A stretch of DNA of 6,414 nucleotides from an uncultured Xanthobacteraceae bacterium (GTDB taxonomy: Bacteria > Pseudomonadota > Alphaproteobacteria > Rhizobiales > Xanthobacteraceae). Position numbers and translations under genes: made by a program. The stretch covers positions 1 through 6,414 of the forward strand of contig CATPBC010000263.1 of NCBI GenBank assembly GCA_955652195.1, read 5' to 3'. Shown piece by piece: positions 1 to 6,004 of the stretch. Under the pieces are notes generated by a model. It did not search any database. It was not told the origin of the DNA and saw only the letters and a program-made list of their open reading frames with translations. The stretch's first letter is position 1, and every line of letters begins with the position of its first letter.

Positions 1-197
1 ACTTCTTGATAAATAGCTGCCCGTTGCGCTGAGCTGAGTATAAGCTTCTGGTCGATGGCGCCGCTCACTCCGGTATCGTTGCCCGGAGCTGTGGGATTTG
101 TGGGACTAATTGTTTGAGCGCCAGCGTTGAATGCACCAAGGCAGCAGCCGAGCAGCGCTGCCGCGAGCGTGACAGAAAATGAGCCGCGATTTTTCAT
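1..197 (-). CDS. Small exported protein, N-terminal part only (runs off left edge)
   Basis: This reading frame starts with ATG at 197 and stays open to the window edge, giving 65 complete codons. The start is supported by an AGGGAG ribosome binding site 6 nt upstream. The first ~27 residues form a secretion signal: a short basic start (MKNRG), a hydrophobic core around residues 8-22 and a likely cleavage after Ala-Gly-Ala before Gln28. A Leu-Leu-Gly-Cys stretch at residues 15-18 could instead be a lipobox, so a lipoprotein is possible. The mature part is Pro/Thr/Asn-rich, followed by a segment reading LILSSAQRAAIYQEV. From memory, similar 'AQR.AIY' segments occur in small secreted proteins of Bradyrhizobium-like bacteria (DUF1236-like), but the C-terminal half that would confirm this is missing. 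It lies on the same strand as the secreted protein at 296-895, 98 bp downstream of it. Function unknown. Confidence 0.72.
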   Translation of the reverse strand, partial: MKNRGSFSVTLAAALLGCCLGAFNAGAQTISPTNPTAPGNDTGVSGAIDQKLILSSAQRAAIYQE

Positions 198-230
198 CGG
201 CTGCTCCCTTGCTGCTTTGCTTGGTTCGTA

Positions 231-263
231 GACCCGCGCGTTGCTCAAGGCGGCACGCGGGCC
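231..263 (-). terminator. Stem-loop between the two exported-protein genes
   Basis: Arms at 231-238 (GACCCGCG) and 256-263 (CGCGGGCC) pair over 8 positions, with one G-U wobble when read on the minus-strand RNA. The loop is 17 nt. It lies 32 nt beyond the stop of the 296-895 gene and 33 nt before the next start at 197. No run of U follows, so it may be a partial terminator, an mRNA-stabilising structure or chance in GC-rich DNA. Confidence 0.25.
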
Positions 264-295
264 GTCGCTTCTTCCTGAACTCCTGACCTGATCCG

Positions 296-895
296 TTATC
301 GCGGTATCGCCTGCACAGCGATACCGGTTATCGGATCAATGACCAAGATGCGGTCGGGCTCGTAGACATAACGATAGATGACCGGTTGCGTTGCTACCGG
401 AGCGGTAACAACGTCATATACCGGCGTCGAGTAACCGTAGTTTGAGTAGCCGTAGACCGGCGCGGGCGGCACGGGAGCCGGCGCGGCGTCATAAAGCGGC
501 GCTGTCGAATACCCGTAGACCGGTCCCGGATAAATGTCTGCGACGGGCGTTGCAACGGCCGCGGGCGCGACGTCATAGAGAGGCTGCGGAGCGGCGGCCA
601 CGGTTCCAGCAACGACCGCAGGCGCAGCCGGCATCACGCGTCGCGTAATGGTGCGGGTGGTCACGATTTGCCGGCGCACCGGCGGCAATGGCGCTGCCCG
701 GACTGTGCGTACGGTTTGGATCGTTTGTATCGTCTCAGTGGGTTGCACGAGGGGCGCCGCCGGTACGGTAACCAAGCGCGGTTGCGCGATCACTGCAGGC
801 GCTGGTTGGGCCGTAATTACCGTCTGCGCATGCGCGGCAGGCGCGCCGATTGCGAGCGCCAAGCCAACCGCCGCATAAGGAAGATTGAATCTCAT
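296..895 (-). CDS. Secreted Ala/Pro/Val-rich repeat protein, unknown function
   Basis: This is a 199-aa protein. I chose the ATG at 895 over an in-frame ATG at 943 because it has a GGAG ribosome binding site 7 nt upstream and begins directly with a classical signal peptide (MRFN, hydrophobic residues 6-20, cleavage motif AHA before Gln24). The extra 16 residues of the longer form (MARVPTFERYWKWSR) are not signal-like. The mature protein is low complexity, built from Ala, Pro, Val and Thr. Residues 55-85 are Thr/Arg-rich (TIQTIQTVRTVR). Residues 105-172 contain degenerate repeats of LYD-x-APA and PVYGYS. The C-terminus (residues 173-199) is less repetitive and reads IYRYVYEPDRILVIDP followed by TGIAVQAIPR. 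From memory this type of ending recurs in small exported proteins of Hyphomicrobiales. No enzyme motif is visible, so a periplasmic or surface role is inferred only from the signal peptide. A possible stress promoter lies at 950-974. Confidence 0.8.
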   Translation of the reverse strand: MRFNLPYAAVGLALAIGAPAAHAQTVITAQPAPAVIAQPRLVTVPAAPLVQPTETIQTIQTVRTVRAAPLPPVRRQIVTTRTITRRVMPAAPAVVAGTVAAAPQPLYDVAPAAVATPVADIYPGPVYGYSTAPLYDAAPAPVPPAPVYGYSNYGYSTPVYDVVTAPVATQPVIYRYVYEPDRILVIDPITGIAVQAIPR

Positions 896-949
896 TGGCC
901 TACTCCATTTCCAGTAGCGTTCGAACGTTGGAACCCGAGCCACAACCCC

Positions 950-974
950 AACGCCCTTGGCCGCGGCCCGTTCC
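950..974 (-). promoter_or_regulatory. Candidate sigma EcfG (general stress) promoter
   Basis: Read on the minus strand, GGAAC (974-970) and CGTT (953-950) are separated by exactly 16 nt. This matches the known alphaproteobacterial EcfG/SigT general-stress consensus GGAAC-N16/17-CGTT. Transcription would begin near 943, giving a leader of about 48 nt before the ATG at 895 and leaving its GGAG ribosome binding site intact. Nothing resembling a good sigma-70 promoter was seen in the same spacer. It is a motif match only; GC-rich DNA yields occasional chance matches. Confidence 0.5.
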
Positions 975-1081
975 TCAGCAAGGTCCGCGTCAACCCCCGC
1001 ATTGGAACCTGGGCCGGGAAACCACCCCGGAATTCAAAGTTTTAGGGCGGGGACAGGCATAGCGAGTGGTTAACAGTTCCA

Positions 1082-1112
1082 GCGCCGCAAATTCGACGCG
1101 CAAATTCGGCGC
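1082..1112. repeat. Paired direct/inverted repeat downstream of the MFS gene
   Basis: A 10-bp direct repeat CGCAAATTCG occurs at 1086-1095 and 1099-1108. The pair is flanked by an inverted repeat GCGCCG (1082-1087) / CGGCGC (1107-1112). It sits 23 bp after the stop of the transporter gene, so it may act as a weak terminator or RNA-end structure, but the 19-nt loop and absence of a T-run make this weak. Confidence 0.35.
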
Positions 1113-1134
1113 AGTTGTGCCGGTTCCGCCACCG

Positions 1135-2352
1135 CTATTGTTGGGCCAAAGGCCGCCGGAGCAGCGCTGCGATTGGCAGTGTCAACAAGACGAATGAGGC
1201 GACCAGCATTAATGCAGGCCGCACGCCCAGCACATCGCCGAGCCGCCCAAACAGGACCGGAGCAAGCGCTCCCGAACCGATCGTGCCGGTGTAGAAAATG
1301 CTCAGCGCGCGCGTGCGCCACTGCGGCGTGACCAGATCTGGCACCGAGCCGTACAGCACCGATGAGGTGCCATTGAGCGCGACCCCGATCAGGGGCAGTA
1401 AGATGAGCGCCGCATCCAGCGGCAGCGGCGTCAGCGCGAGAATTCCCGCCGCCGTCAATCCTTCCGTCAACCAGACGGTTCCGATCGCGCCGATGCGAGC
1501 GCCAATAAACGCGCAGGCAAGCTTGCCCGCCGCGCCGCCGGCGAAAACCAACGTCATCGCCAAACCGACGGTTTGCAAGCTCGCGCCTTTTTCCGTCAGC
1601 ACGAACGGCAGAAACAGCAGAAAAGCCATTCGGGTGGCGCTGTCGATGATGCCGATGCTGGTCAACAGCGCAAAGGCGACCGATTGCTGTTTCGGTTTGG
1701 GCTCCGCTTTGGGGGAGTCGCGCAGCCTGACGGCCTGTCCGGATTCGTAACGCGGAGCGGCGAACAATATCACTGCAGCAAGGGCGATACCGACGCAGCC
1801 CAAGATCACCAGTGCCGGACGCCAAGCCATGACCAAGAGCATCAGCGACAGCGTCGCTGGTACCGTCATCTTTCCCAAATCGCCGGAAAAATTATACGCG
1901 CCTAGCGCCTTGAGTGATTGCGGTCCGGCAAAGGCGCGAGCGACAAGCGCAGAGGCTATCGGATGCTGGGCGCTCGCGCCGATGCCACTGATCAGGAGCG
2001 CACAGAGCAGCATAGCCATGCCGGTACTCAATCCGGCAAAGCAATAACCAGCGCCGGCGAGCGCGGTGCCAAGCGCGAGTATGAGCGGCGCGCCGAACCG
2101 CTCCGACATTAAGCCCGCAGGAATTTGCAAACAGGCCATCGCACCGACGAACATGCTTCGGAGCACGCCGAGCGCGGCATAGGTCAGGCCGAATTCGGCC
2201 TGCCATAATGGCAGCATGATGTAGATGAGATCGGTGTAGCCGTCGTGCAGCGCATGCGCTACGCCTGCAACCGAAGCGGCGCGCCGCTGTTCGCTTGAGA
2301 TCCGCGGCGCGAGCGCGGTGAAATTTTCCCAGGAGAGCCTCGGCATGGCCAT
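1135..2352 (-). CDS. Major facilitator superfamily transporter, fosmidomycin-resistance (Fsr) type
   Basis: This is a 405-aa inner-membrane protein with about 12 hydrophobic segments in two halves, separated by a charged cytoplasmic loop at residues ~200-223 (RYESG...PKAEPKPKQQ). The start at 2352 has an AGGA site 8 nt upstream. The frame stays open for 42 codons further upstream, but that stretch is not membrane- or family-like. Residues 32-36 (AHALHDGY...) and the following LPLWQAEFGLTYAALG resemble the N-terminus of Fsr-type exporters. The loop 2-3 signature of the superfamily appears as PAGLMSERFG (78-87), with its C-terminal counterpart FGRLGDVLGVRPA (368-380). The family exports drugs or metabolites by proton exchange; the substrate cannot be read from sequence, and efflux is an inference from family. 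It is a single gene divergent from the DUF4282 gene, with possible operator repeats in the shared 176-bp spacer. Confidence 0.88.
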   Translation of the reverse strand: MAMPRLSWENFTALAPRISSEQRRAASVAGVAHALHDGYTDLIYIMLPLWQAEFGLTYAALGVLRSMFVGAMACLQIPAGLMSERFGAPLILALGTALAGAGYCFAGLSTGMAMLLCALLISGIGASAQHPIASALVARAFAGPQSLKALGAYNFSGDLGKMTVPATLSLMLLVMAWRPALVILGCVGIALAAVILFAAPRYESGQAVRLRDSPKAEPKPKQQSVAFALLTSIGIIDSATRMAFLLFLPFVLTEKGASLQTVGLAMTLVFAGGAAGKLACAFIGARIGAIGTVWLTEGLTAAGILALTPLPLDAALILLPLIGVALNGTSSVLYGSVPDLVTPQWRTRALSIFYTGTIGSGALAPVLFGRLGDVLGVRPALMLVASFVLLTLPIAALLRRPLAQQ

Positions 2353-2450
2353 GACCACGGTCCTAAATGTCCCACCGCTGTCCGTCAACAAAGGCGATCG
2401 GAGGATGCGCCCGATCTTTGCGGCGCGGATGGCGCGAGTGCTTTGGCCGT

Positions 2451-2488
2451 TGCAATCAGCTGCGATTGACCACTGCAATCGCGCAGTG
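2451..2488. promoter_or_regulatory. Overlapping inverted repeats in divergent spacer: candidate operator
   Basis: Three interlocking symmetries occur in 38 bp: CAATC (2453-2457) with GATTG (2464-2468); GCGATTG (2462-2468) with CAATCGC (2476-2482), separated by 7 bp; and CACTGC (2471-2476) with GCAGTG (2483-2488), separated by 6 bp. TGCAATC is also directly repeated at 2451 and 2474. The cluster lies ~100 bp upstream of the transporter start and 40 bp upstream of the DUF4282 start. It overlaps a TTGACC (2466-2471) that could serve as a -35 box, though no good -10 follows. It is plausible as a regulator binding site; no regulator gene is in the window. Confidence 0.35.
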
Positions 2489-2528
2489 CAGTCTCCGGTC
2501 GGCTAAGAGTGCACAATGGGGTGGCTCC

Positions 2529-2828
2529 ATGTTCGGCCTTGGCGATCTTTTCCAGTGGGAGCGGTTCGTCACGCCCACTGTGATCAAGGTCTTTTATTGG
2601 TTGGCAGTCGTCATTTCGATCCTGCTCGGTTTTGCCGGCGCGGTTAGTTCACTGACGACCATGGCGTATAATCCATTTGTCGGCGTCATCTTTCTCATCG
2701 CCAGCGTGCTCGGCGCCTGCATGGGCATTGTCATGTCTCGTATCGCTGCCGAATTCGTGCTCATTGTATTTCGCATCAACGAGCATCTGGGGGCCATCAG
2801 AAATCAAGGCGGCTTCAGGAATCAGTGA
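2529..2828 (+). CDS. DUF4282-type small membrane protein
   Basis: This is a 99-aa protein with two predicted membrane helices, roughly residues 18-41 (VIKVFYWLAVVISILLGF...) and 49-70. It opens with MFGLGDLFQWERFVTPTVIK and ends with a cytosolic-looking RIAAEFVLIVFRINEHLGAIR. This layout (an opening 'F.DLF.F.R..TP..IK..YW', two helices, then 'R...E......RIN..L') is what I recall for the DUF4282 family, whose function is unknown. The ATG at 2529 was chosen because the family-like sequence begins there; the ~54 codons open upstream look random. The ribosome binding site is weak (GGGGTGG just upstream). It is divergent from the MFS gene and convergent with ychF, whose stop is 34 bp away, so it is probably transcribed alone. 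Confidence 0.82.
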   Translation: MFGLGDLFQWERFVTPTVIKVFYWLAVVISILLGFAGAVSSLTTMAYNPFVGVIFLIASVLGACMGIVMSRIAAEFVLIVFRINEHLGAIRNQGGFRNQ

Positions 2829-2841
2829 ATCCGATCGGATT
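2828..2841. repeat. 14-bp perfect palindrome between convergent genes
   Basis: AATCCGATCGGATT begins on the last base of the DUF4282 stop codon and occupies much of the 34-bp gap to the ychF stop. As RNA it could form only a 5-bp stem with a 4-nt loop and it lacks a T-run, so a bidirectional terminator role is weakly supported. Confidence 0.25.
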
Positions 2842-2862
2842 ATCGATCAATGTCTCGCACCA

Positions 2863-3969
2863 TTATGGGCTGAAGCGAAAGTGCATGACGTCGCCGTCCT
2901 GCACAATGTAGTCCTTGCCCTCGAGCCGCATTTTGCCAGCCTCACGGGCGCCGGCCTCGCCGCCGCAAGCGACATAATCGTCGTATGAAATCGTTTCGGC
3001 GCGGATGAAGCCGCGCTCGAAATCACTATGGATCACGCCCGCGGCCTGCGGCGCCTTGGTGCCGCGGGTGACCGTCCAAGCGCGGGTCTCTTTTGGACCG
3101 GCGGTAAAGAACGTGACAAGATCGAGAAGCGCATAGCCGGCCGCGATCAAGCGATCGAGCCCCGCTTCTTTCAAACCGATCGCGGCGAGATAATCTTCCC
3201 GCTCGTGAGCCGACAGCACTGCTATCTCTGCTTCGATCTTGGCGGAGATGACGATGGCCGCGGCGCCTTCCTCGTGCGCGCGGGCTTGTACTCGCTTCGA
3301 AAAATCGTTGCCGGTAGAAGCAGAGTCTTCGTCAACGTTACAAACGTAAAGCACCGGCAGCGCCGTAAGCAGACCGAGCATCCGGAACGGCTTCTCCTCC
3401 TCCGGCTTGCGTTGCGTCAACCGCGCGGGCTTGCCCTCACGCAGCAGCGCCAATGCGCGATCAATGAGGTCAAGCGTCTGGCGCGCTTCCTTGGCCTCTT
3501 GATCGGTGCCCCGCGACTTACGCTCCAGTCCTTCGATCCGCCGCTCCAAGCTCTCGAGGTCGGCGAGCATCAATTCGGTTTCGACGGTCTCGATATCGGC
3601 AATGGGATCGATGCGCCCTTCGACATGCGTCACGTCGGTATCTTCAAAACAGCGTACGACATGCGCAATGGCGTCGACTTCGCGAATGTTGGCAAGGAAT
3701 TGGTTGCCGAGCCCCTCCCCTTTTGAGGCGCCGCGCACCAGACCGGCAATGTCGACAAAGGTAAGCCGCGTCGGCACGATGGCCGCCGATTTTGCCAGGG
3801 CCGACAATTTTTGCAGCCGCGAGTCGGGTACGGCGACTTCACCGACATTCGGTTCGATCGTGCAAAATGGATAATTTGCCGCTTGCGCTGCCGCAGTTTC
3901 GGTCAACGCGTTGAAAAGCGTGGATTTGCCGACATTCGGCAAGCCGACGATGCCGCACTTAAAGCCCAT
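2863..3969 (-). CDS. ychF: Ribosome-binding ATPase YchF (Obg-family, EngD-like)
   Basis: This is a full-length 368-aa member of the YchF/OLA1 branch of Obg-family P-loop NTPases, which bind ribosomes and prefer ATP over GTP. The P-loop is GLPNVGKST (residues 9-17). The G3 region is [20 protein letters not shown] (71-90). The G4 position reads NVDE (211-214) instead of the NKxD of true GTPases, which is the known basis of ATP preference in this family. A helical, charged insertion (about 130-180) precedes it. The C-terminal TGS domain (about 282-366) carries the usual [10 protein letters not shown] and the ending [16 protein letters not shown]. It is the last gene of the rplY-pth-ychF cluster, 16 nt after the pth stop. 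The 16-nt gap (AGACTAAACAAAAATC) has no clear Shine-Dalgarno sequence, so expression may rely on translational coupling to pth. Confidence 0.97.
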   Translation of the reverse strand: MGFKCGIVGLPNVGKSTLFNALTETAAAQAANYPFCTIEPNVGEVAVPDSRLQKLSALAKSAAIVPTRLTFVDIAGLVRGASKGEGLGNQFLANIREVDAIAHVVRCFEDTDVTHVEGRIDPIADIETVETELMLADLESLERRIEGLERKSRGTDQEAKEARQTLDLIDRALALLREGKPARLTQRKPEEEKPFRMLGLLTALPVLYVCNVDEDSASTGNDFSKRVQARAHEEGAAAIVISAKIEAEIAVLSAHEREDYLAAIGLKEAGLDRLIAAGYALLDLVTFFTAGPKETRAWTVTRGTKAPQAAGVIHSDFERGFIRAETISYDDYVACGGEAGAREAGKMRLEGKDYIVQDGDVMHFRFSP

Positions 3970-3985
3970 GATTTTTGTTTAGTCT

Positions 3986-4615
3986 TTATTTGGAGTTGTT
4001 ATTGCTGGTTTGGTCGTCGGGCTCGGGCTGGCCGAAACCTTTGGCCACCATGGCGAGATGGACCTTGTTCTGGAAGCTGGCATCCTGGCCTCGTGCAATG
4101 AGTTCGGCGTTATCGGCCAAAATCGCAATCAGTGCGTCGACCCAGTCGCGGTCGCTTTTCGCGAAATCACTGAGCACATAGCGCTGCACCAGATCCTTGT
4201 CGCCGGGATGACCAATTCCGATTCGCACGCGCCGATAATCATTGCCGATATGTTCGGAGATTGAACGCAAACCATTGTGGCCGGCAATGCCGCCGCCAAT
4301 CTTCACGCGCACCTTGCCGGACGGCAGATCGATCTCGTCGTGAAACACGGTCACGTCGACGGGTGCCAGCTTGTAAAAATGCACGGCTTCGGCGACGGCG
4401 CGACCGGATTCGTTCATATACGTGCCCGGCAGCAGCAGCAGCGTGCGCACGCCGCCGAGCGGCCCTTCGCAGGCAAGGCCCTGAAAGCGCCTGCGCCACG
4501 GCCCGATGCCGTGGCGCTTGGCAATCTCTTGGACGGCGAGGAAGCCGATATTGTGCCGGTTGCCGACATAGCGCGCCCCCGGATTCCCGAGCCCGACCAG
4601 GAGCAGCATCGGCAT
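3986..4615 (-). CDS. pth: Peptidyl-tRNA hydrolase
   Basis: This 209-aa enzyme cleaves the ester bond of peptidyl-tRNAs released prematurely from ribosomes, recycling tRNA in the cytoplasm. The catalytic and substrate-binding residues of the bacterial Pth family are all visible: Asn11 in GLGNPG, His21 in NRHNIGF, Asn68 in TYMNESG, Asp93 in [10 protein letters not shown] and Asn114 in GHNGLRS. The GIGHPGDK motif follows at 133-140. The last ~15 residues ([14 protein letters not shown]) form a polar tail. The start is ambiguous: ATG at 4615 has GGGA only 3 nt away, while ATG at 4609 (removing two residues, giving [11 protein letters not shown]) has the same GGGA at a better 9-nt spacing and also fits the family. 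It lies 20 nt downstream of rplY and 16 nt upstream of ychF, consistent with one operon. Confidence 0.97.
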   Translation of the reverse strand: MPMLLLVGLGNPGARYVGNRHNIGFLAVQEIAKRHGIGPWRRRFQGLACEGPLGGVRTLLLLPGTYMNESGRAVAEAVHFYKLAPVDVTVFHDEIDLPSGKVRVKIGGGIAGHNGLRSISEHIGNDYRRVRIGIGHPGDKDLVQRYVLSDFAKSDRDWVDALIAILADNAELIARGQDASFQNKVHLAMVAKGFGQPEPDDQTSNNNSK

Positions 4616-4635
4616 GGATCCCGTGCTGGGCTACC

Positions 4636-5388
4636 TCACTTCTTCTCGGCGGGAGCAGCTGCGGGCGCTGCCGCTGGCGCTGCACCCGGTGCGGCGCCAG
4701 GCGCTGCACCCGGAGCGGCGCCGGGAGCTGCGCCCTCGGCAGGTACGCCGGCCGCTGCGGCTGCTGCGGCCGCTGCGGCCGCTGCGGCGGCGGCTTCAGC
4801 TGCCGCCTTCATTTCTTCGGCGTAACCGGACGGCGGCACGACGGTGACCAGCGTAATGTCGCGCGCGGTGACCACACGCACGCCAGGAGGCAGCGTGATA
4901 TCGCTAAGGTGTTTGGAATAATTGATGTCGAGCTCGCTGATATCGACCTCGATGCCGCTCGGAATTGCATCGGCGCGACAGCGCACCTCGACGGTGTGCG
5001 TGACGATGCTGACGGTGCCGCCGCGTTTGACGCCGGGCGACTGGTCAGCGTTGCGGACATGGATCGGGATGTTGACGCGGATGGTGGCGCCCTCGCCCAA
5101 TCGCATGAAATCGACATGCAGCGGCAAGTCGCGCACGGGATCGAGCTGGAAATCGCGGGGGATAACGCGGTGCTTCACACCGTCCACCTCGACATCATGG
5201 ATGGTCGTGAGGAAGTGGCCGGCATAGATGCGCTGGCGCAAATCGGCGAAATCGAGCGAAATCGGCAGCGGCGGCTTGCCGTCGCCATAGATGATTCCAG
5301 GTATGCGGCCGGTGCGACGTTCGGCCCGGGCGGCCCCCTTGCCTGCCCGCGAACGCGCCGCCGCCTTGATTAGATTGACGGTCGCCAT
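4636..5388 (-). CDS. rplY: 50S ribosomal protein L25, long CTC/TL5 form, with Ala/Pro-rich tail
   Basis: This is a 250-aa 5S rRNA-binding protein of the large ribosomal subunit. The ATG at 5388 follows a GAGGA ribosome binding site (spacing about 7 nt). An alternative in-frame start at 5499 would place the first codons inside the promoter and is rejected. The N-terminal L25 domain spans about residues 5-92 (RAGKGAARAERRTGRIPGIIYG, later RDLPLHVDFMRL). The C-terminal beta domain typical of the CTC/TL5 form covers about 100-186. From ~190 the protein turns into low complexity: AEEMKAAAEAA, an almost pure Ala run (to 213), then repeated Gly-Ala-Ala-Pro units (219-238) and a Lys-Lys end. Alphaproteobacterial L25 proteins often carry Ala-rich tails, but this one is long and repeat-built at DNA level. 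It is the first gene of the rplY-pth-ychF cluster. Confidence 0.96.
   Translation of the reverse strand: MATVNLIKAAARSRAGKGAARAERRTGRIPGIIYGDGKPPLPISLDFADLRQRIYAGHFLTTIHDVEVDGVKHRVIPRDFQLDPVRDLPLHVDFMRLGEGATIRVNIPIHVRNADQSPGVKRGGTVSIVTHTVEVRCRADAIPSGIEVDISELDINYSKHLSDITLPPGVRVVTARDITLVTVVPPSGYAEEMKAAAEAAAAAAAAAAAAAAAGVPAEGAAPGAAPGAAPGAAPGAAPAAAPAAAPAEKK
4676..4723. repeat. Two 24-bp tandem copies coding Gly-Ala-Ala-Pro repeats in rplY tail
   Basis: Two adjacent copies (4676-4699 and 4700-4723) are identical at 22 of 24 positions, each beginning ggcgctgcacccgg. Each copy encodes two Gly-Ala-Ala-Pro units in the L25 tail. Because 24 is a multiple of three, gain or loss of copies keeps the frame open. 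Confidence 0.8.
4751..4786. repeat. 9-bp tandem repeat coding polyalanine in rplY tail
   Basis: Four consecutive copies of gccgctgcg lie here; the second has one substitution (gctgctgcg). On the coding (minus) strand they read as alanine codons only, forming part of the polyalanine run at residues ~199-213 of L25. Like the adjacent 24-bp repeat, the period is in frame. Confidence 0.8.
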
Positions 5389-5470
5389 CGTCTGTCCTCG
5401 TCTTAAGCCCTGTAACGAAAGGAAATTCCGCGTCAGCCTCCAGGGGTGCCGGTGAAGCCGCGGTCGCGCG

Positions 5471-5499
5471 CTTATAGCGGCGCAAGCCCGGGAAAACAA
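5471..5499 (-). promoter_or_regulatory. Housekeeping sigma-70 type promoter of rplY-pth-ychF
   Basis: On the minus strand, TTGTTT (5499-5494) and TATAAG (5476-5471) are separated by 17 nt, the ideal spacing. TATAAG-type -10 boxes are common in alphaproteobacterial housekeeping promoters. The start of transcription would be near 5464, leaving a leader of about 75 nt before the rplY ATG. Confidence 0.65.
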
Positions 5500-5519
5500 G
5501 AAATACGGGCAGGGTCCGG

Positions 5520-5542
5520 CGCCGCCCGGGTTCTCGGCGGCG
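5520..5542 (-). terminator. GC-rich hairpin after ubiK
   Basis: Perfect 7-bp arms at 5520-5526 (CGCCGCC) and 5536-5542 (GGCGGCG) flank a 9-nt loop, 17 nt downstream of the ubiK stop on the minus strand. A T-rich stretch (TATTTCTTGTTTT) follows only ~15 nt later and coincides with the rplY -35 region, so this is not a textbook intrinsic terminator. It would separate ubiK transcripts from rplY initiation. Confidence 0.35.
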
Positions 5543-5559
5543 AATGCCGGCCGGACGCG

Positions 5560-5883
5560 CTAAGCCGGCGGTATATCGATGCCCGCAGTTGGCCCGGAGA
5601 CCGGTTGCTCGACCGGGCGGCTGCCTGGCGCAGGATTGGCAAGCCGGCTTTCAAGTGCCGCGATGCGGGCCTTGAGCGCTTCATTTTCTTCACGCGCGAG
5701 CCGTGCCATGTCTTTGACGGCTTCGAATTCTTCGCGCTTGACAACATCCAGATCGCGCAGAAACCGCTCGGTCTGGTTGCGGAACAGCGTCTCGAATTCC
5801 CGGCGTACGCCTTGAGCAACGCCGGCGGCATCATTCATTAGCCGGGCAACTTCGTCGAAGAACCGATTCGTTGTCTGCACCAT
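5560..5883 (-). CDS. ubiK: Ubiquinone biosynthesis accessory factor UbiK (BMFP-domain coiled-coil protein)
   Basis: This is a 107-aa protein of the BMFP/YqiC family. In Enterobacteria UbiK assists aerobic ubiquinone synthesis together with UbiJ, and family members form trimeric coiled coils with membrane-fusing activity in vitro. The start at 5883 is strongly supported by GGAGG five nt upstream; 26 further open codons upstream are discarded. The N-terminal amphipathic part (FFDEVARLMNDAAGVAQGVR, 8-27) and the central FRNQTERFLRDLDVVKREEFE (35-55) match the family pattern. Residues ~50-82 (DMARLAREENEALKARIAALESRL) form the expected heptad coiled coil. The Pro/Gly-rich tail (83-107) is likely disordered. 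It is divergent from lgt with 185 bp between the starts and lies upstream of the rplY cluster on the same strand, separated by 171 bp that contains a hairpin and the rplY promoter. Confidence 0.9.
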   Translation of the reverse strand: MVQTTNRFFDEVARLMNDAAGVAQGVRREFETLFRNQTERFLRDLDVVKREEFEAVKDMARLAREENEALKARIAALESRLANPAPGSRPVEQPVSGPTAGIDIPPA

Positions 5884-5986
5884 GCTCGCCTCCGGAGCCT
5901 TTAGAAATCCGTGCGACCAAATCCATCCGATCCCAGGCCCGCTTGCCTTGCCTAGAGACAATGGCGATGGTGCAAGACAGCCGCAA

Positions 5987-6004
5987 GAGCCGCGCCAACG
6001 GCTC
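5987..6004. repeat. Inverted repeat in ubiK/lgt divergent spacer
   Basis: GAGCCG (5987-5992) and CGGCTC (5999-6004) form a perfect 6-bp inverted repeat with a 6-bp centre, near the middle of the shared promoter region. An AT-rich TAAATTAA follows at 6010-6017 and could be part of a promoter, but no matching -35 was found on either strand. A role as a binding site is speculative. Confidence 0.2.

Noticed and set aside
1070..1825. 251-codon minus-strand frame overlapping the transporter
   Set aside because: It is the same strand as the MFS gene in another frame; the product is Arg/Ala-rich without membrane segments, whereas the MFS frame gives 12 helices and family motifs.
2353..2478. 42-codon N-terminal extension of the MFS protein
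   Set aside because: The residues are not family-like, and the ATG at 2352 has an AGGA site at proper spacing; the extension would also overlap the operator-like repeats.
3028..3726. 232-codon plus-strand open frame antisense to ychF
   Set aside because: It lies wholly within ychF, whose motifs are all intact, and the translated product has no recognisable pattern or convincing ribosome binding site.
4676..4786. Repeat cluster as a CRISPR-like or mobile array
   Set aside because: The repeats are directly adjacent without spacers, in frame with rplY and code only for Ala, Gly and Pro, so they are low-complexity coding repeats.
4261..5373. 370-codon plus-strand open frame opposite pth and rplY
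   Set aside because: It spans two well-supported genes on the other strand, is extremely Arg/Cys/Ala-rich, shows no domain, and is explained by GC-rich codon bias.
5389..5499. 37-codon N-terminal extension of L25
   Set aside because: Its start falls within the rplY promoter; the ATG at 5388 has a GAGGA site and gives the normal L25 N-terminus.
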